A DNA stretch of 64,000 nucleotides from assembly GCA_018136815.1 (NCBI GenBank), contig CM030936.1, positions 6,189,505 through 6,253,504 of the forward strand, in the 5' to 3' direction. Under the pieces are notes generated by a model. That model was not told the origin of the DNA. It did not search any database and saw nothing but the letters and a program-made list of their open reading frames with translations. This stretch comes from Isochrysis galbana. Lineage: Eukaryota; Haptophyta; Isochrysidales; Isochrysidaceae. This document shows, piece after piece, positions 1 through 11,347 of the stretch. Positions within the stretch are counted from its first letter, which is position 1. Every line of letters begins with the position of its first letter. Both the position numbers and the translations under genes were made by a program.

Positions 1-32
1 CGCGCGCACGCCCGCTCCCTTCTTCCCCACCG

Positions 33-2285
33 ATGGTTGGCTGCTTGTGGGTGCCCCCTCGCAGGCTCCTCCACTTCTACCGCCGCTCCCTCGCCCTCTG
101 CGATGCCTACCTCGCAGAGCCTCCTCCTCCCTCCGCCGCTCTCCCCTTCATCTCGCATCTCTCTTCACAACTCGGCTGGATCTCCCCGCTCTCGCTCTTT
201 GCCATCGCGTCGCTCCACTTGCAGGTCCCCTCCACCATCTTCTTGCTGAGCGCATCGCTTCACCTTGCACTCGGTGCAGCGCTCGCGATGCAGCTCAGCA
301 GGCGAGACGTTGAGCCCCTGCACGTAGCGGTGGCTGATCCTCGGCCCTACAATGTGCGGGCTGCACGACGAAGCGGCCGCCGCGACTGGCTCTCCTACCT
401 CTTCGCCTTCACGTTGTTACAGCTTTTCCATGCAGTGCTCCTAAGCCTGCAGACGCTCTTCAACCACTCACGCGCACGCGAGGAGTCGCTGCACGTCAAC
501 CGCTTCTTCGCCTTCTGGATGGCCAACGTTGGCATCTTCTGGGCCGTCCACCCCGGCTCGGGCGAGCCGCGCCGGTGGGCGCTGCTGCGCACGCTTCTCG
601 CGCTGTCCTCTAGTCACGTCTTTCGGTATGCCTACCTTCTCGACAGCTCCCTCGCTCTCTGGTTCGCGCGCGGGCCACTCGCGCTGGGCGTGAGCGCCTT
701 GCTCACGCGCATCGTCGCCACATCTATACTCCGGCGAAGCGTGGAGGGCGAGGAGGCGATGGGAGACCTGCGCCATGCTGTCGACAGGAGCAATGCGGGT
801 CTCAACGAGCTTGTCAACATTGGCGCCATCAGCGCCGCGTGGCGCCAGGGGCCGCTCGTCCGCCTGAACTCGTGCGTAATGCTCGCCTGCGTCGTTGCTG
901 TGCTCCTCCACGCCGCCTGGATGCTCGCCGAGGTCAGGCAGCTCCTATTGCCGTTCGGTTTGGTCACTGCATCGTTCGTAGCGCTGTGGCCATTGTGGAG
1001 GGCACCCCTCAGCTGGCCGAACTCCATTCCCTCGCAACTTGCGCTCTACGGCTTTCCCGTGGTCTTTCCGTTGCGTATCCTACGCGACCTTGCCGTAATC
1101 TATGAATGGCTGCCTGTGTTGTCTGCCTTACGTGCATCCGTTGGCGCTCGTAGCGCTCCGCCCGACATCGCCATCTCCGAACTGACATCACTGTCCATCT
1201 CCGACTCGTTCGAACCCCTTGCTGACTTTCTGCATGGTCTCGTGGCAGCCACACTGCCGCTGCGTGCTGAGCATCGGCTACCCATCATCGCAAGCGTTGT
1301 GGGAAGCATGTTGTCACGCGACCTGAGGCGCACACTACTCGTGACGGCTCAAAGTCTCACCCCTGAGTTGCTCAACCTGGCATTGCGGGGAGTAACGGCC
1401 GCGCTTCTTGCGGTGGCCATGGTACGACCGCGCCGAGCCCCCACTCTCGACGAGACGCCGCGCCTGTGCCCGCGTCGCTATCCGCCTTGCGTCCTCCATT
1501 CACGTGCTTGTGCTGGCACTCGCGTGTCGGCCGGACTTGTCGGCAGCGTAACTCACTCCTCCCTTGCTGACCTCGTACAGGCGCACTTTGCGGTGCATGA
1601 GGCCTTGGCGGGCAGCTGGAAGCGTGCCCGAATCTTGGCTGAGATGGAAGTCAACAGGAAGGAACAGCTGCGGCGGCAGGCAGCGGAGAAGCTACGATCA
1701 TCCCTTGCTGCTACCTCCGCCGTGGGTGGAGAACCTCGGTCGTCGTCGTCAAGTCTAGTGCCACCCCCCAGTTGCGAGTTGAGCGACAGCCTTGCGGGCG
1801 AGCTGAGCCCACCGACGCCTGCTCCTGCGCCCAGCTCTTCGCTCTCCCGCACGGGCCGCGTGCAGCGGCTTCCTGTCGCAATCGAAGCACCCCCAAACCT
1901 GGCAGCACGCGCCACCTTGGACGCGTCGTCGTTGCGCGCACAGCGCCGCCTCAGGGGGGGGGCAAGGGTAGATGAGCCCCAGGCACCCCCACCGCTCGTT
2001 CGTCGATCGAGCACGCTCACGACGACCTCGTGGGCGTCGCTTCTCATTGGCATGGAGCACAGCGGCCTATCGGAAGAGACCCCCGACGTCATCCGACCTG
2101 TGGTGCTGTGGTCCTCCAAGGATGACATGGCTTTGATGCAGCGCGCCCGACGACGGCATTGGGCCTTCGAGCTGCTGATGCACAAGGACTTGATTGATAG
2201 CATTGTCATCTACATGGCACCCATCCTTTTCTTCACATTCGCCAAGGCCGTGCACGAGGCATTGGGGAATTACGAGCACGCGTGA
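33..2285 (+). CDS. Hypothetical multi-pass membrane protein, intronless
   Basis: I do not recognise the family. A single open frame encodes 750 residues with no visible intron. The N-terminal half holds several hydrophobic stretches (about residues 45-90, 118-142, 157-175, 205-230, 275-330), consistent with a multi-pass membrane protein. A long hydrophilic Ser/Pro/Arg-rich linker follows (about 520-690). The last 35 residues contain one more hydrophobic helix (SIVIYMAPILFFTF). The ATG at 33 is the first in frame, but the frame is open to the window edge, so the true start may lie upstream. Codon use is GC-rich like its neighbours. It ends shortly before an AT-richer intergenic stretch. Confidence 0.65.
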   Translation: MVGCLWVPPRRLLHFYRRSLALCDAYLAEPPPPSAALPFISHLSSQLGWISPLSLFAIASLHLQVPSTIFLLSASLHLALGAALAMQLSRRDVEPLHVAVADPRPYNVRAARRSGRRDWLSYLFAFTLLQLFHAVLLSLQTLFNHSRAREESLHVNRFFAFWMANVGIFWAVHPGSGEPRRWALLRTLLALSSSHVFRYAYLLDSSLALWFARGPLALGVSALLTRIVATSILRRSVEGEEAMGDLRHAVDRSNAGLNELVNIGAISAAWRQGPLVRLNSCVMLACVVAVLLHAAWMLAEVRQLLLPFGLVTASFVALWPLWRAPLSWPNSIPSQLALYGFPVVFPLRILRDLAVIYEWLPVLSALRASVGARSAPPDIAISELTSLSISDSFEPLADFLHGLVAATLPLRAEHRLPIIASVVGSMLSRDLRRTLLVTAQSLTPELLNLALRGVTAALLAVAMVRPRRAPTLDETPRLCPRRYPPCVLHSRACAGTRVSAGLVGSVTHSSLADLVQAHFAVHEALAGSWKRARILAEMEVNRKEQLRRQAAEKLRSSLAATSAVGGEPRSSSSSLVPPPSCELSDSLAGELSPPTPAPAPSSSLSRTGRVQRLPVAIEAPPNLAARATLDASSLRAQRRLRGGARVDEPQAPPPLVRRSSTLTTTSWASLLIGMEHSGLSEETPDVIRPVVLWSSKDDMALMQRARRRHWAFELLMHKDLIDSIVIYMAPILFFTFAKAVHEALGNYEHA

Positions 2286-3079
2286 TTCGCAACTCGGGTA
2301 GAAAAATCGTTCATCTTTATTATTCCTGGGCATGCGTGCCCGCCAATCCAGACCATGCATGCCGATTCACTTTAGCTCTCTCGAAGGCTGTCGGCACGCA
2401 CAGTGTTGGATGTTTTCATTCTGTGGGTGTACGCACGATCATTTCATTCCATGGGGCCGACCACGAGGTTCGCCTCCCCTACACTCCAAGCGGATTCACT
2501 GCGCACCTCCTTGCGTTGTCCACAACGCTCTCCTTATCCAACGTTCCGCATTGGTTTATTCGTCATGCACACTGTGCTTGCGGCCGCCGATCTCTTGGGA
2601 AACAAATGCTTTCTCAGTCCTTCGGCAAGGGGCGCGCTTGTGCAAGCCCTTGGGCCCACACAGCCAAGGAATTTACGGCCACGGTAGCATAGCCATGGCA
2701 CCCACTGCTGCCGAGGCCCAGCTCGAATTATGTGTCCATTAGCGTCACGATTGAACGCCCGCCGTGTAACGCGTATTCAATCTGTCTCAAGGCATGTATT
2801 CTTTTACTTTTCATTCAGGCTACACTCGCTCTCGCATAGCAACAACCGCCACCAACACGCCCAGTGTCTACGTGCTACGTGTCGCCCGTTAGATGTGACG
2901 ACTCATATGCGGAACCAGAACCAGGCGCGCGCACAAACGACGAACGTAGCTGACTCGTGCTACTTGGCCCGCGGGGCTAGAGGTGGGGGAGAGTGGGTTG
3001 AAAAAAAAACTCTTGTTGATCCGGAGGCCCACATTTTTTTATCGTCGGACCGGGGGAAGATTTCCCCCCGTCTCTCTCC
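2286..3079. other. Intergenic region
   Basis: No supportable gene. The stretch is less GC-rich than the flanking genes, and its short open frames overlap one another in all frames without coding character. It probably holds the 3' flank of the membrane-protein gene and degraded repeats. A 9-A run lies near 3001. Confidence 0.4.
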
Positions 3080-3330
3080 CCGCTCTAATCCGAATCCGAG
3101 GCAGAGCGATGGCGATCCGACCCGCCTAACAGGCCGACCTTCGTTCGCCGCGCCCCAGCGAGAGCACGGCGGCTCAAAGCCCATCCAGCCGCCATCCAAA
3201 CCACACCCGCGCGAGCGCGCGGGGGGCGAGCACTGGCACCGAACAGGTTGCCACCAAGCAAGGCTCTGCGTAGCATGCAGGGGGTCTTTGAGACCCCCTC
3301 CAACAGTGGGAAACCCTCCCACCCCAAGAT
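3080..3330 (+). repeat. Dispersed repeat, family A copy 1
   Basis: From about 3186 this matches the retroposon at 45248-46384. The shared blocks include GGCACCGAACAGGTTGCCACC, the following GCTCTGCGTAGCATGCAGGG, and a GGTCTTTGAGACCCCCTCC palindrome-like core. The match ends at an A-rich tract of AATAAT units near 3330. The sequence downstream (TGAGCGTTAGTAC, about 3350) recurs near 51072, after another family A copy. Confidence 0.7.
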
Positions 3331-3750
3331 AATAATAATAATAAAACAACTGAGCGTTAGTACGTTAGTACCACTGCACTCCCACTAGCCCGGTACTATC
3401 ACGACACCCCTCAGCGCACCTGCCCGTACGCCTTGACGTGTGTTGTCATTAGACACATACGCATATGCACCCCTACGAATCTCCCCCCTCGCAAACCCCC
3501 GGCTCCCATTATAACTCCCCACAAGCTACAATGAGGGAAAACCCATTGAGGCGGACCGACCTACGTCGGGCGACTCTCCGGGAAAAAGCACCGGGGGGGC
3601 GGGAGGAACCTCTCGTCAAAAAAGAAGAACGGCCCTTACAGCTCTCGCCGCGAGTTGTACAGCTGAGCTGTCCTCGAGAAATAAAAGACTGCGCCTCGAG
3701 ATACCTGCCACGGTGGTTCCCGTAGGCGTCTTGCTTGAGTCTCTCCCTCC

Positions 3751-4964
3751 TATCGCCGGGAGCGCCCGCAGCGCGAGCCCCGGCGGCGGTGAGAGAGCGG
3801 CGCGCCGCGCCGCCATCGCGCCACGCCATGACAAGATGATTAAAAGATACCTAGGGGGCACTGCCACACAAGGCACACTAACGGTATAGAACCACAAATG
3901 GCACAAGACACCCTGTGATACCCCCTCCTAAGCGGAGTACGGATGGGATCCGAATGACGCTTACACAAATTCAACACAAACAAATGTCAAATGTGGATGG
4001 AAAAGCAAGTTGCAACTTGGCCAACAAAAAGGACCAATCTTTCCCAAAGGGACAATTCCTCCCAGCAGAGGAGAAGAGAGGGAAGAGAGACGAGACAGCG
4101 GTGCAGCCGAGCGGTGAGAAGGACCTTGGCTGACCCTCCCAGCCGGGGAGGAGAGAGACAACGGTGCAGCCGAGGTTAAAGTTAAAGTGACAAACCCTGC
4201 CAGTGGGGGAGGAGAGAGAGAGAATACGGCGCAGCCGAGCCGGTCAGATGGACCAACCCTCCCGCCAGTTGGGGAGGAGAGAGAAGGGACGGCAGTGCAA
4301 CAACGCAGCCGAGCCGGTCAGATGGACCGACCCTCCCAGTAGGGGAGGAGAGAGAAAGTACGGCAGCGCAACGAAAAAGAGGCCCAGCGGGACCCCAACT
4401 CTCCCAGACAAAAGGAAGGGGGAGAGGTGGAGAGAAAGAGAAAGAGGGGCACTCACCCAGACGGGGCACTCGCCCAGCAATGAATGGATCGAGCAGCGAT
4501 CAACAGGGGCAGCTCGCGCGAGCGCGCGCGAGCGAGGCGAGGCAATGCGGGCAAGGGGTGCAAACAAGCAAGGATCAATGAGATCCATCCCCTCCCGAGC
4601 AAGGGGCCCAGAGGGACCAGCTCTCAGCTCTCCCAGAGGGGGAGAAAGAGAGGGAGAGAGGAGGGCTTGCCACCATGCGTCGCCATGCAGCCATGCAGCC
4701 CAAAGCGACTGCGCGAGCGCGCGCAGCTCGCGGCGGTCCGCGAGAGTCGGCTCAGCAAGCCCAGCCCTGCCCCTCTACCTGGGTGGGAGCTCCATATCGC
4801 CGGGAGCGCCCGCAGCGCGAGCCCCGGCGGCGGTGAGAGAGCGGCGCGCCGCGCCGCCATCGCGCCACGCCATGACAAGATGATTAAAAGATACCTAGGG
4901 GGCACTGCCACACAAGGCACACTAACGGTATAGAACCACAAATGGCACAAGACACCCTGTGATA
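3751..4964. mobile_element. TRIM-like element with 170-bp direct terminal repeats
   Basis: Two near-identical direct repeats, 3751-3920 and 4795-4964 (constant offset 1044), bound a 0.87-kb interior. Each repeat begins TATC and ends GATA, a short inverted end. The outer flanks are CCTCC on both sides (3746-3750 and 4965-4969), a 5-bp target duplication. Long terminal direct repeats, a 5-bp duplication, small size and no protease or reverse transcriptase frame fit a terminal-repeat retrotransposon in miniature. The ends are not the canonical TG...CA, and I did not find a convincing primer-binding site or polypurine tract. An alternative is a recombined pair of dispersed repeats with a chance CCTCC flank. 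Confidence 0.6.
4070..4390. repeat. Imperfect minisatellite inside the TRIM-like element
   Basis: Four to five diverged units of about 70-85 bp share a GCAGCCGAGC block, then a CCCTCCCAG / GGGGAGGAGAGAGA block. The blocks can pair as CCCTCCC with GGGGAGG, so each unit is a potential hairpin. One strand is purine-rich. Confidence 0.65.
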
Positions 4965-4969
4965 CCTCC

Positions 4970-5600
4970 TCATCTTCCTCCTGTCGCCAGCCGCCCCTCT
5001 CCGCCCATTTGTTAACGCAAACGGGTCTCGTTTCTCACCACACTCCATCGGGGGGGGTGCAAATCCCCCCCTCTCCCTCGCTTCGCTCTCTTCCACCTCT
5101 CTCCCTGCTCCCTGCGGCGCGTCGCCATGCGGCGCGCCACGGCCTGCTCTCAAAGGTCCTTCAGGGGCACCCAGGGGGCCAGCAAGGGCAGCTCAGGGGG
5201 CAGTGGAGGCTGGGGCTCAGCCCCTGGCCCCCCCCTGCCTCTCCCTCGCTCGCCTCGCTGGCCCTGGGCCCTGCCTGGGTGCCGCCCAGAGGCCCCTGTC
5301 TGCTTGGCGGCCTGGGATGGGGGGGGGAGTCAGTACGAGAGCAGGCCCATGCGGGCCTGGGAGTGCGGCTCGCGACCCGCGCCCACTGGGGGTCTGGGTG
5401 GTTGTGATGAATGCCCTGCTCATGCCAGAAGGCAGAAGGCAGAGCATGGGGTTGACCGACAGGCCGCCTCGTCGCAACGCTTGCTGACGACGTCGACCAT
5501 GGACAAACAAATGCGCGTGCGCTTTGCAGAAGAGCGCCTTGGTCCTTGGTACTCATCAAGTCATAGACGGAAGTTGAGCTTGTCCCACGTCTTGTACCCT
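4970..5600. other. C/T-rich region with no supportable gene
   Basis: Open frames on both strands are Pro/Arg/Gly-rich shadows of CT-rich sequence. The block near 5060-5230 loosely resembles 28310-28480 (CT tract, CTGCGGCG, CCATG-CGCGC, CAGGGGGCAG), so it may be a decayed dispersed repeat. Confidence 0.35.
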
Positions 5601-6159
5601 TTATCGATTTTGCAGCGACACCAACCAAGAAATTGAAGCTTTGATGATCTCTATTCTAGGGACTTCCCACTCGATGCTTGGACCGAACATCCACAGAAGG
5701 GTACCCCAGACGGCGTTCTGGTAACCTTCCTTGGCTTTTTCTACATTGGTCCTCACATGTTCAAACCAAAAGCTCGCTGTAGGTGAACGTACAGTTGAGG
5801 AGAACGCCAGGTGGATTGGGACAGCATGTCCTTGTGCAAGTATACCTCTTGCGGTACTCATTACCATGCTTGCGACAGACAGCGTCGAACACTTGTTCCT
5901 TCAAAAACTCGATGCTTTTTTTCACGTTACTCCAATCCCAATGTTCGTATTTATCTAGCTCTGCTGTGAATTTGGAGTCACCTTGGAGCTCTTCACAAAT
6001 ATATACATACATTTTGTCACTATCCACAGCACCGAAGTCCAACCAGTCCCAGTCCTTGTTAGAAAGCTGTGCTATGCTCATAGACGCTAGTGATCCCACG
6101 GAACGCTTCCTTTTTCCTAGCAGACCATGAATGACATCTTGGGGATTCCTTTCGCCCAT
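5601..6159 (-). CDS. Unknown protein, two-exon gene
   Basis: I do not recognise the family. Exon 1 is 6159-5865, from an ATG. Exon 2 is 5776-5601. The intron begins GTAATG and ends CTACAG, and joining keeps frame (phase 1), giving 156 residues. The product is acidic and Trp-rich (DWDWLDFG, EHWDWSNVKK, then FWFEHVRTNVEKAK) with ordinary protein composition, unlike the low-complexity frames around it. An upstream exon could exist, because a strong donor (AAAAAAAG|GTAAGT) reads on the same strand near 6385. Confidence 0.5.
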
Positions 6160-6385
6160 GCATGGGAAGCGCTCGTGGTACTATGAAGATTAGATGATGT
6201 TAATCCCTTCACGAAATACCTAGCTAGGCTTACAGGCTTTGTTTGGCCATGGGGAAAGCTGATGTTATGTACGAAAGCGCTATGCGGGCATAAGCGCGCC
6301 TTCCTCCTCGGTGCGCGGACGCGCTGTTCATGACGATGTTGCTCGCGGCGACGTCAGCCTGAACGAAGGGGTCCGATTTACTTAC

Positions 6386-6744
6386 CTTTTTTTGACGTTA
6401 TAAATCTCCTGTAATAATGTTTGCCCAGTCTTCATTACTGATACTTGAGTGATCGTCAGTCTTCCGCGTAGACGGTTTAGGCTGCCCTTTAGGCTTTGCC
6501 TTAGTGAGTATTTTCTTTGTGAACTTGCGTCCAGTATTTTTGTGTTTATCCGGATTGGGGCGACAAAGAATGCGGTTGCATAACTCATGATCATGATGCA
6601 CCATCGATCGGGAGGTGGTGCTGTGTGTGAGACGTGGATCGTGATTTCAACGAGATATCGACCCTGCCCCAAATCGAAGTCAGACCACGTGTGTGTTTCA
6701 ACATGTGAAGTGTCAAGTTGAGTCAAGTAACCTCCAGGTGACAA
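6386..6744 (-). other. Possible upstream exon(s) on the minus strand
   Basis: Two overlapping minus frames look partly protein-like. One carries a basic segment (KFTKKILTKAKPKGQPK) ending in NEDWANIITGDL. The other ends at a strong GTAAGT donor near 6385. Either could be a 5' exon of the gene at 5601-6159 or part of a degraded element. Neither begins with a clear ATG, and the choice is open. Confidence 0.25.
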
Positions 6745-7403
6745 CGAAAGGTGTTAGCAGGGATGGGGATAATTGAACAATTGAACGCTTTTGGTCTCCC
6801 GTCGCTTTCTCGTGTAGTTTTACCCAGTGTGGAGTGAGGGGAGATGAGGGCGCTGCCGGATAGGAAGTAGTGTCTACTGGTCCGGTGATAGGTGTTAGCC
6901 CTGAATCGTCAGATCTTTTTTTTTAAGCCTCAGTCGAGCGGGGGTCGAGCGGCACAGGCGGCACGACAGGCGACAGGACGAGCGGACATTGACACGAGAT
7001 TGCGCAGGCGAGAGCGAGAGCGCTGAGCGACATAGAGAACCGTAGAGGGAAGGGGGCGACGGGGGACCGAAAGGCGGGAAAGACACATCAAGGAACGAGA
7101 AGGGGAGGAAAGGAAACGAGGCGGGTGGGTAAAGGAGAGGAAAGGGTGTGGGCGATGACACGCACGGCAGAGGAACGGGGGGAAACATCCGAGGGAATAT
7201 GAATATGATAAGTGAGAGCCTCTATGATCCCTAACAGGGCGGAGCTTTTTGGAGAGGGAGAGAGGACACCCTTAGCGAACCTAGCATGGTTTGTCTACCC
7301 CCAATACCCGCAACACTATATTTCGTGGTCTCCCAAAAAATGCACGGCCGCCGAACTCGGAAATGGCATGCCGCCATGCCACTATTCTATTGTGCCGCAA
7401 ATC
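6745..7403. other. Intergenic region
   Basis: No supportable gene. It contains the T-run motif at about 6896-6931, then purine-rich sequence to about 7190. The minus-strand Pro/Ser/Leu frame at 6895-7188 is a shadow of this composition. Confidence 0.35.
6894..6931 (+). repeat. T-run-terminated dispersed motif, copy 1
   Basis: GGTGTTAGCCCTGAATCGTCAG, then ATC and a run of T. CTGA and TCAG can pair as a short stem just before the T run. Related copies lie at 36944-36975 (reverse), 38344-38378 and 52707-52742. Flanks beyond the T run differ between copies. Confidence 0.6.
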
Positions 7404-9660
7404 TCAACCGCTACAAACTGTCACTCGGTGAAGGTCGAGATCCTGGACAGACGAATGGCGAATGGCCCCGTTAAGCCGTGTTGGCGTTCCGGCAGCATCA
7501 ACGCCCCCCACACCATCAAAGGCTGCTGCGGTATGAGAATGCAACGATCCCATATCAGGCGTCGGGAGAGGCTCGGATCGAGCCGGCGGAAAGCAAAGTC
7601 TGCAGCCCGCATGATCAGCTCCGGCCAAACTTTTGGTACATGGGCAGCTGCTCGGAGCGACTGGTGAAGAGCCGCCCGGTCTCAACGGCAAGACAGTAGT
7701 AGCTGTGCGCAGAACCCCGGTGCCTGAGGGTAGCGAGGTGCATGAAGGTGTCCCCGGCAGCATTACCGTCCGCACTAGCTTCGGCTTCGAGCGACGGCAA
7801 ACAGCGCAGAGATCGAGCCTTCGGCCTTTAAGGTGTCCTGTCTTCTGAGCATGATAAAGCGCTGCCCCGGCTGTACAAATGGCGACGCCGAGCATGTTTA
7901 TAGAGGAAAACGGATCGCCGAGGAGCGCGACCGCGCCTAGAACGGTTAGAAGTTCCCTACAAAGAAGTTACCGGAGCAGTGATCAACGCAACGGTTGTGC
8001 GACCACTGCAAAGAGCATCTTCGCGTGGCCCTGATCTAGTGAGGTCTACAGCGACAGAGACAGACGGATTGCCCCGGGCTGGTCTCAATGCTCGCATTGG
8101 GCAAGCGCGCCTGCAAATGGCAATGACGGAAACAGTGAGCGACGAAGTCATTCTCACGAGGCAAAATTCTGATAGTTGCACTACAAGCACGCAGACAGCA
8201 ATTGCGCAGAGAACGGCTGCAGCCTCGCTCAGGGAAGCCGAATCACGTAGGATCGGAGACGATGCCAGCACCGAGTGCTGTGTTGCAGTACGGGGTTAGG
8301 CCGTGAGGGCTCAAACAAGTACCAGGCAAGATGCAGTTGCCACTGGCGTGCAAATGCTTCGAAGCCCCAAATGCATCCAAAGGTCGAGCATGACAATCTC
8401 ACAACGCAGACTCGTGGCAAACGCTGAGATCTGCATACCCGCTAGTAGGTTTCCACACAGGGGCACGCTCACCTCAAGGGCAGCGGAACAGCTGAGGGCT
8501 CCGAGGGCAATGGTTGGAGCAGTGTACAATAATGTGCCCACTGGACCCATCGCCTTGCGGAGCGGTGCCTCATGCGCTGGCGATGAGGCGCCCGGGGTGG
8601 CCGCGGTTTGTTTAATGCCGTCCGAGTTTCGTACAAGGCGGCCCTGCATCAGAAGCTGTGTGAAGGCCCACCGCTGGCCAGCAAAGCAGCTGGAGAGCAT
8701 GCCGAGGAAGAGACCAAGCGGCCGATTACGCACAGGTTCCCCACCTTCTCCTTCGTCGACGCTCGAGGTCAACGGCTCGGTGAGGCGGCGAGAAACTTCA
8801 ACTAGCAGGCGCCGGCCCAGAGCTGGGATGCCTTTCTCACTGCTTTCGATCCCATCTTCAAGCTCCCCATTGGGCCCTGCACTACCGGCAGGTATAACCG
8901 TCACCGAGCCTGCAACTGCATGACTAGCGCCGTGCATTTTCGCATCGCTAGGGTCGAGAGAGGCTAGCGAGATGCCGAGCACAATAGCCACAATGGCAAC
9001 AGGCGTGACAAGTCCACGCACGCGCTCCAGCCGGAGAATCACGGAGAAGAGCAGCACAAAGAGCGGGACGGTGCCCTTGAGCACGACGTGGTAAGCGACT
9101 GAGACATACGCCAGCGACCAGTTGGAGAAGGAGATGTCGAGCGTGGTGCCGATCCCTATCGGCAGTATGATGCGCAGAAAGCGCGAGGCGGTAACAGCGG
9201 GTGGCCGTAGCTGCGGGACGCGGGAAAGACCAAAGGCAAGGGCGGAGACGAGCACGTTCGTCACGCCAACAAGAAAGAAGGGCGCCCTCAGCCCTCGGGC
9301 TGAGAGCAGGAATTTGAACATGTACGTCACACCGATCGAGGCGACGAACCAGGCGCAGACGGCGAGCGGGACGCGGAGCGCACGCAACCTCTCGGCGGGC
9401 GATGTCAGCGGTCTCCCGACCGCCTCAACGCCTTCCTCCTTTGGCCGCTCCAACCTTTCCCCCCCGACACCGCCCGCTCTCTCTGCCTCTCTCTCTCTCT
9501 CGCCTCTCTCTCTCTCGTCGCGTCCGGCGACTGGCGTCGCTCTCGGCGGATAGCTCTCCCCCCCGCCTCGAGCCAATCCCTCTCCCTCGAACAGCTGCGC
9601 GTAGCCGCCCACGGCCCCCAGCTCGAGCGACGAGTCGGCCGCCGCGCGAGGCGCCGCCAT
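7404..9660 (-). CDS. SLC35C2-like nucleotide-sugar / TPT-family transporter
   Basis: Drug/metabolite transporter superfamily. Members exchange nucleotide sugars or phosphorylated sugars across Golgi, ER or plastid membranes. Exon 1 (9660-8473, ATG at 9660) carries a charged, low-complexity N-terminus and then helices of the TPT domain, with NWSLAYVSVAYHVVLKGTVP and RWAFTQLLMQG as in SLC35C2. It ends at a GAG|GTGAGC donor. Exon 2 starts at 8277 after CAACACAG and contains EFCLVRMTSSLTVSV, the penultimate SLC35C2 helix. The last exon starts at 7936 after TTCTAG and reads ALLGDPFSSINMLGVAI then ALYHAQK, the final helix. The junction between about 8111 and 7937 is unresolved and probably hides one tiny exon. 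The tail beyond ALYHAQK looks unlike the family, and the stop at 7404 is uncertain. Substrate cannot be told from sequence. Confidence 0.75.
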
Positions 9661-9703
9661 CGCCCGCCCGCCGAGGGGCCCCACGCCCCACACCCAAATT
9701 TAG

Positions 9704-10215
9704 CCAATACGAGTGCCATGGACCAAGAGGATGTAGAATTCATGGTCCATATTTAGACGGTGAAGCACACATTCGTCAATGAAGAACTTCTTCTTTATAG
9801 ATATGTTCTACAAATAGATGGCCCCTCGTCGCAGCAGCCGCGCCACACCGCGCCCTCTCTTCCCTTTTCCCCTTGTTTCTTTCTTAGTTTTGTTCTCCTT
9901 CTTCCTGATTGTGACCCCTCTCTCCAAAGTATATTGTACTCGCTCTCTCTCGCTTTCTCCTCTGCTCTCTCTGCCTCTTCTTTCCTTCTCTCCCCTGCGG
10001 GTTTTCTCATCCTCTTGCGCCCTCTTCTCCTGCTCGCTCTCCCTTCTCTGATTCTCTCCGCTGGTCCTTCTTCTCTGCTCCTCGCTCTCCCTCTCTCTCT
10101 CCTTCGAATCTACCTCCCTGAACCCCCCCCTTCTCCTTCCCGCCCTCTCCCCCTCTCCCCCCCTTTCCGCCCCCCTCCACCCCACCCCACCCCCCGCAAC
10201 TCTTCCCCCAAAGAT
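9704..10215. other. Divergent intergenic region with CT-rich leader
   Basis: This separates two divergently transcribed genes. From about 9830 to 10210 the + strand is almost pure CT, ending directly before the ATG at 10216. It would be an unusually pyrimidine-rich 5' leader or promoter. The open frames across it (Ser/Leu/Pro-rich) are composition artefacts. Confidence 0.45.
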
Positions 10216-11347
10216 ATGGCCACACCGGCTCTCTTCCGCCGCCGCTCCTTCGAGGGTTGCTCACGCCGCTCCGGACGATGGTCCGCAGCCGAGCGGGGCG
10301 CATCCGAGCCCACCCACCTCTCCTCTCGCCTCTCTGACTCCACAGACAGTGCTCTCAGCAGCCCCCTCCGCCCAGCTAATCTCTTCGGCGGCGACCGCCG
10401 CATACAGAGGAAAGGCACGGCTCCTTCGGCTATGCGGCTGAGCCAGGCTTTGCTCATTGCATTCTTGCTCCTCTTTGCCATCTGGGCATGGATCCCCGTC
10501 TTCAGCTGGCTCGCCCGACGACTCGCTGACAGAAGAACTCACGTGTGGGCCGCCGCAGCAGGTAAGGGTTGGCGTGCAGATTGGGAAGAGGGATGGCAGA
10601 GGCTGAACAGAGGCGGCAGAAAGGAGGCCCCAGTCGGGCGTGGAGCTGGGACGTTGGGAGCTGGGACGTTGGGAGCTGGGACGTTGGAATGACGAAGGAT
10701 CTGGGCGGACGTGGACAGGCGCTCGGCTGCATTATCGATGGAGAGAAGATGCCCAGAGGCTACGCTTTGCACCCCCATCCGTGTGCAGCAATTGGCTCAA
10801 TGCGTCTCCCTTCGTGCGTCTGCGTTTTTTTAGGAGGGACAGGGGTGACGCGCGTGCTTCTCTTCTCCGAGCCAGGGTGCAGTGGTGAGGAGATCACCTT
10901 GACTGGCGGTGGAGATTTATGCGACTTAAACTTCCCTTCTGGCACCGGCGTCAAAGACAATGTGGCATCGGTGAGTTGCCATTGACTGCTTGTGGATTTT
11001 GTGGTCGTGGCCGCTTGTCAGGCGGATTCACTAGGTCATGCGCATGCACTCTCCTCCATTGTGCTTCATCTGGCACACAAGACACTTTGCTCCAGCATGC
11101 GCAGGATACCGCCATCCTGTGACGATTGTCCTTTAATCCTCATCCTAAGTGCGTGCTTGCTCAGGTTTATATTTCGTCGTCAGCTCATCAGCTCAAGGTG
11201 TGGGGAACATGCCGACAATCGGAGCGCCTATTGAACCCATTGTTGCTCGAGGTTGTCGGTATTTCTGGTTGCTCAGACCTCAAATACCCATTGTGCGGCT
11301 CTGTACAGTTACTCCTGAAGGAGGAGGATGCCGAGTCTTCGCCGTAG
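10216..11347 (+). CDS. Single-pass membrane protein with beta/gamma-crystallin-like segment
   Basis: Three exons join in frame: 10216-10561, 10834-10970 and 11165-11347, giving 221 residues. Donors are GCAG|GTAAGG and ATCG|GTGAGT; acceptors are TTTTTTTAG and GCTCAG. The N-terminal 75 residues are Ser/Arg-rich. A hydrophobic helix follows (LLIAFLLLFAIWAWIPVF), a type II signal anchor. Exon 2 reads RVLLFSEPGCSGEEITL and then DLCDLNFPSGTGVKDNVAS, the spacing of a beta/gamma-crystallin Greek-key motif or related small extracytoplasmic domains. Exon 3 adds a Cys-containing tail. The crystallin assignment is tentative. The start at 10216 was chosen because the longer frame upstream is CT-repeat translation. 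Confidence 0.5.
10640..10690 (+). repeat. 15-bp minisatellite, three copies
   Basis: GAGCTGGGACGTTGG is repeated three times in tandem, inside intron 1 of the crystallin-like gene. A related GGGACGTTGGGAC occurs again near 21776. Confidence 0.8.

Noticed and set aside
7937..8111. GC-AG intron and a 34-nt exon in the SLC35C2-like gene
   Set aside because: A first reading suggested them, but the phase into the last exon did not fit on recount.
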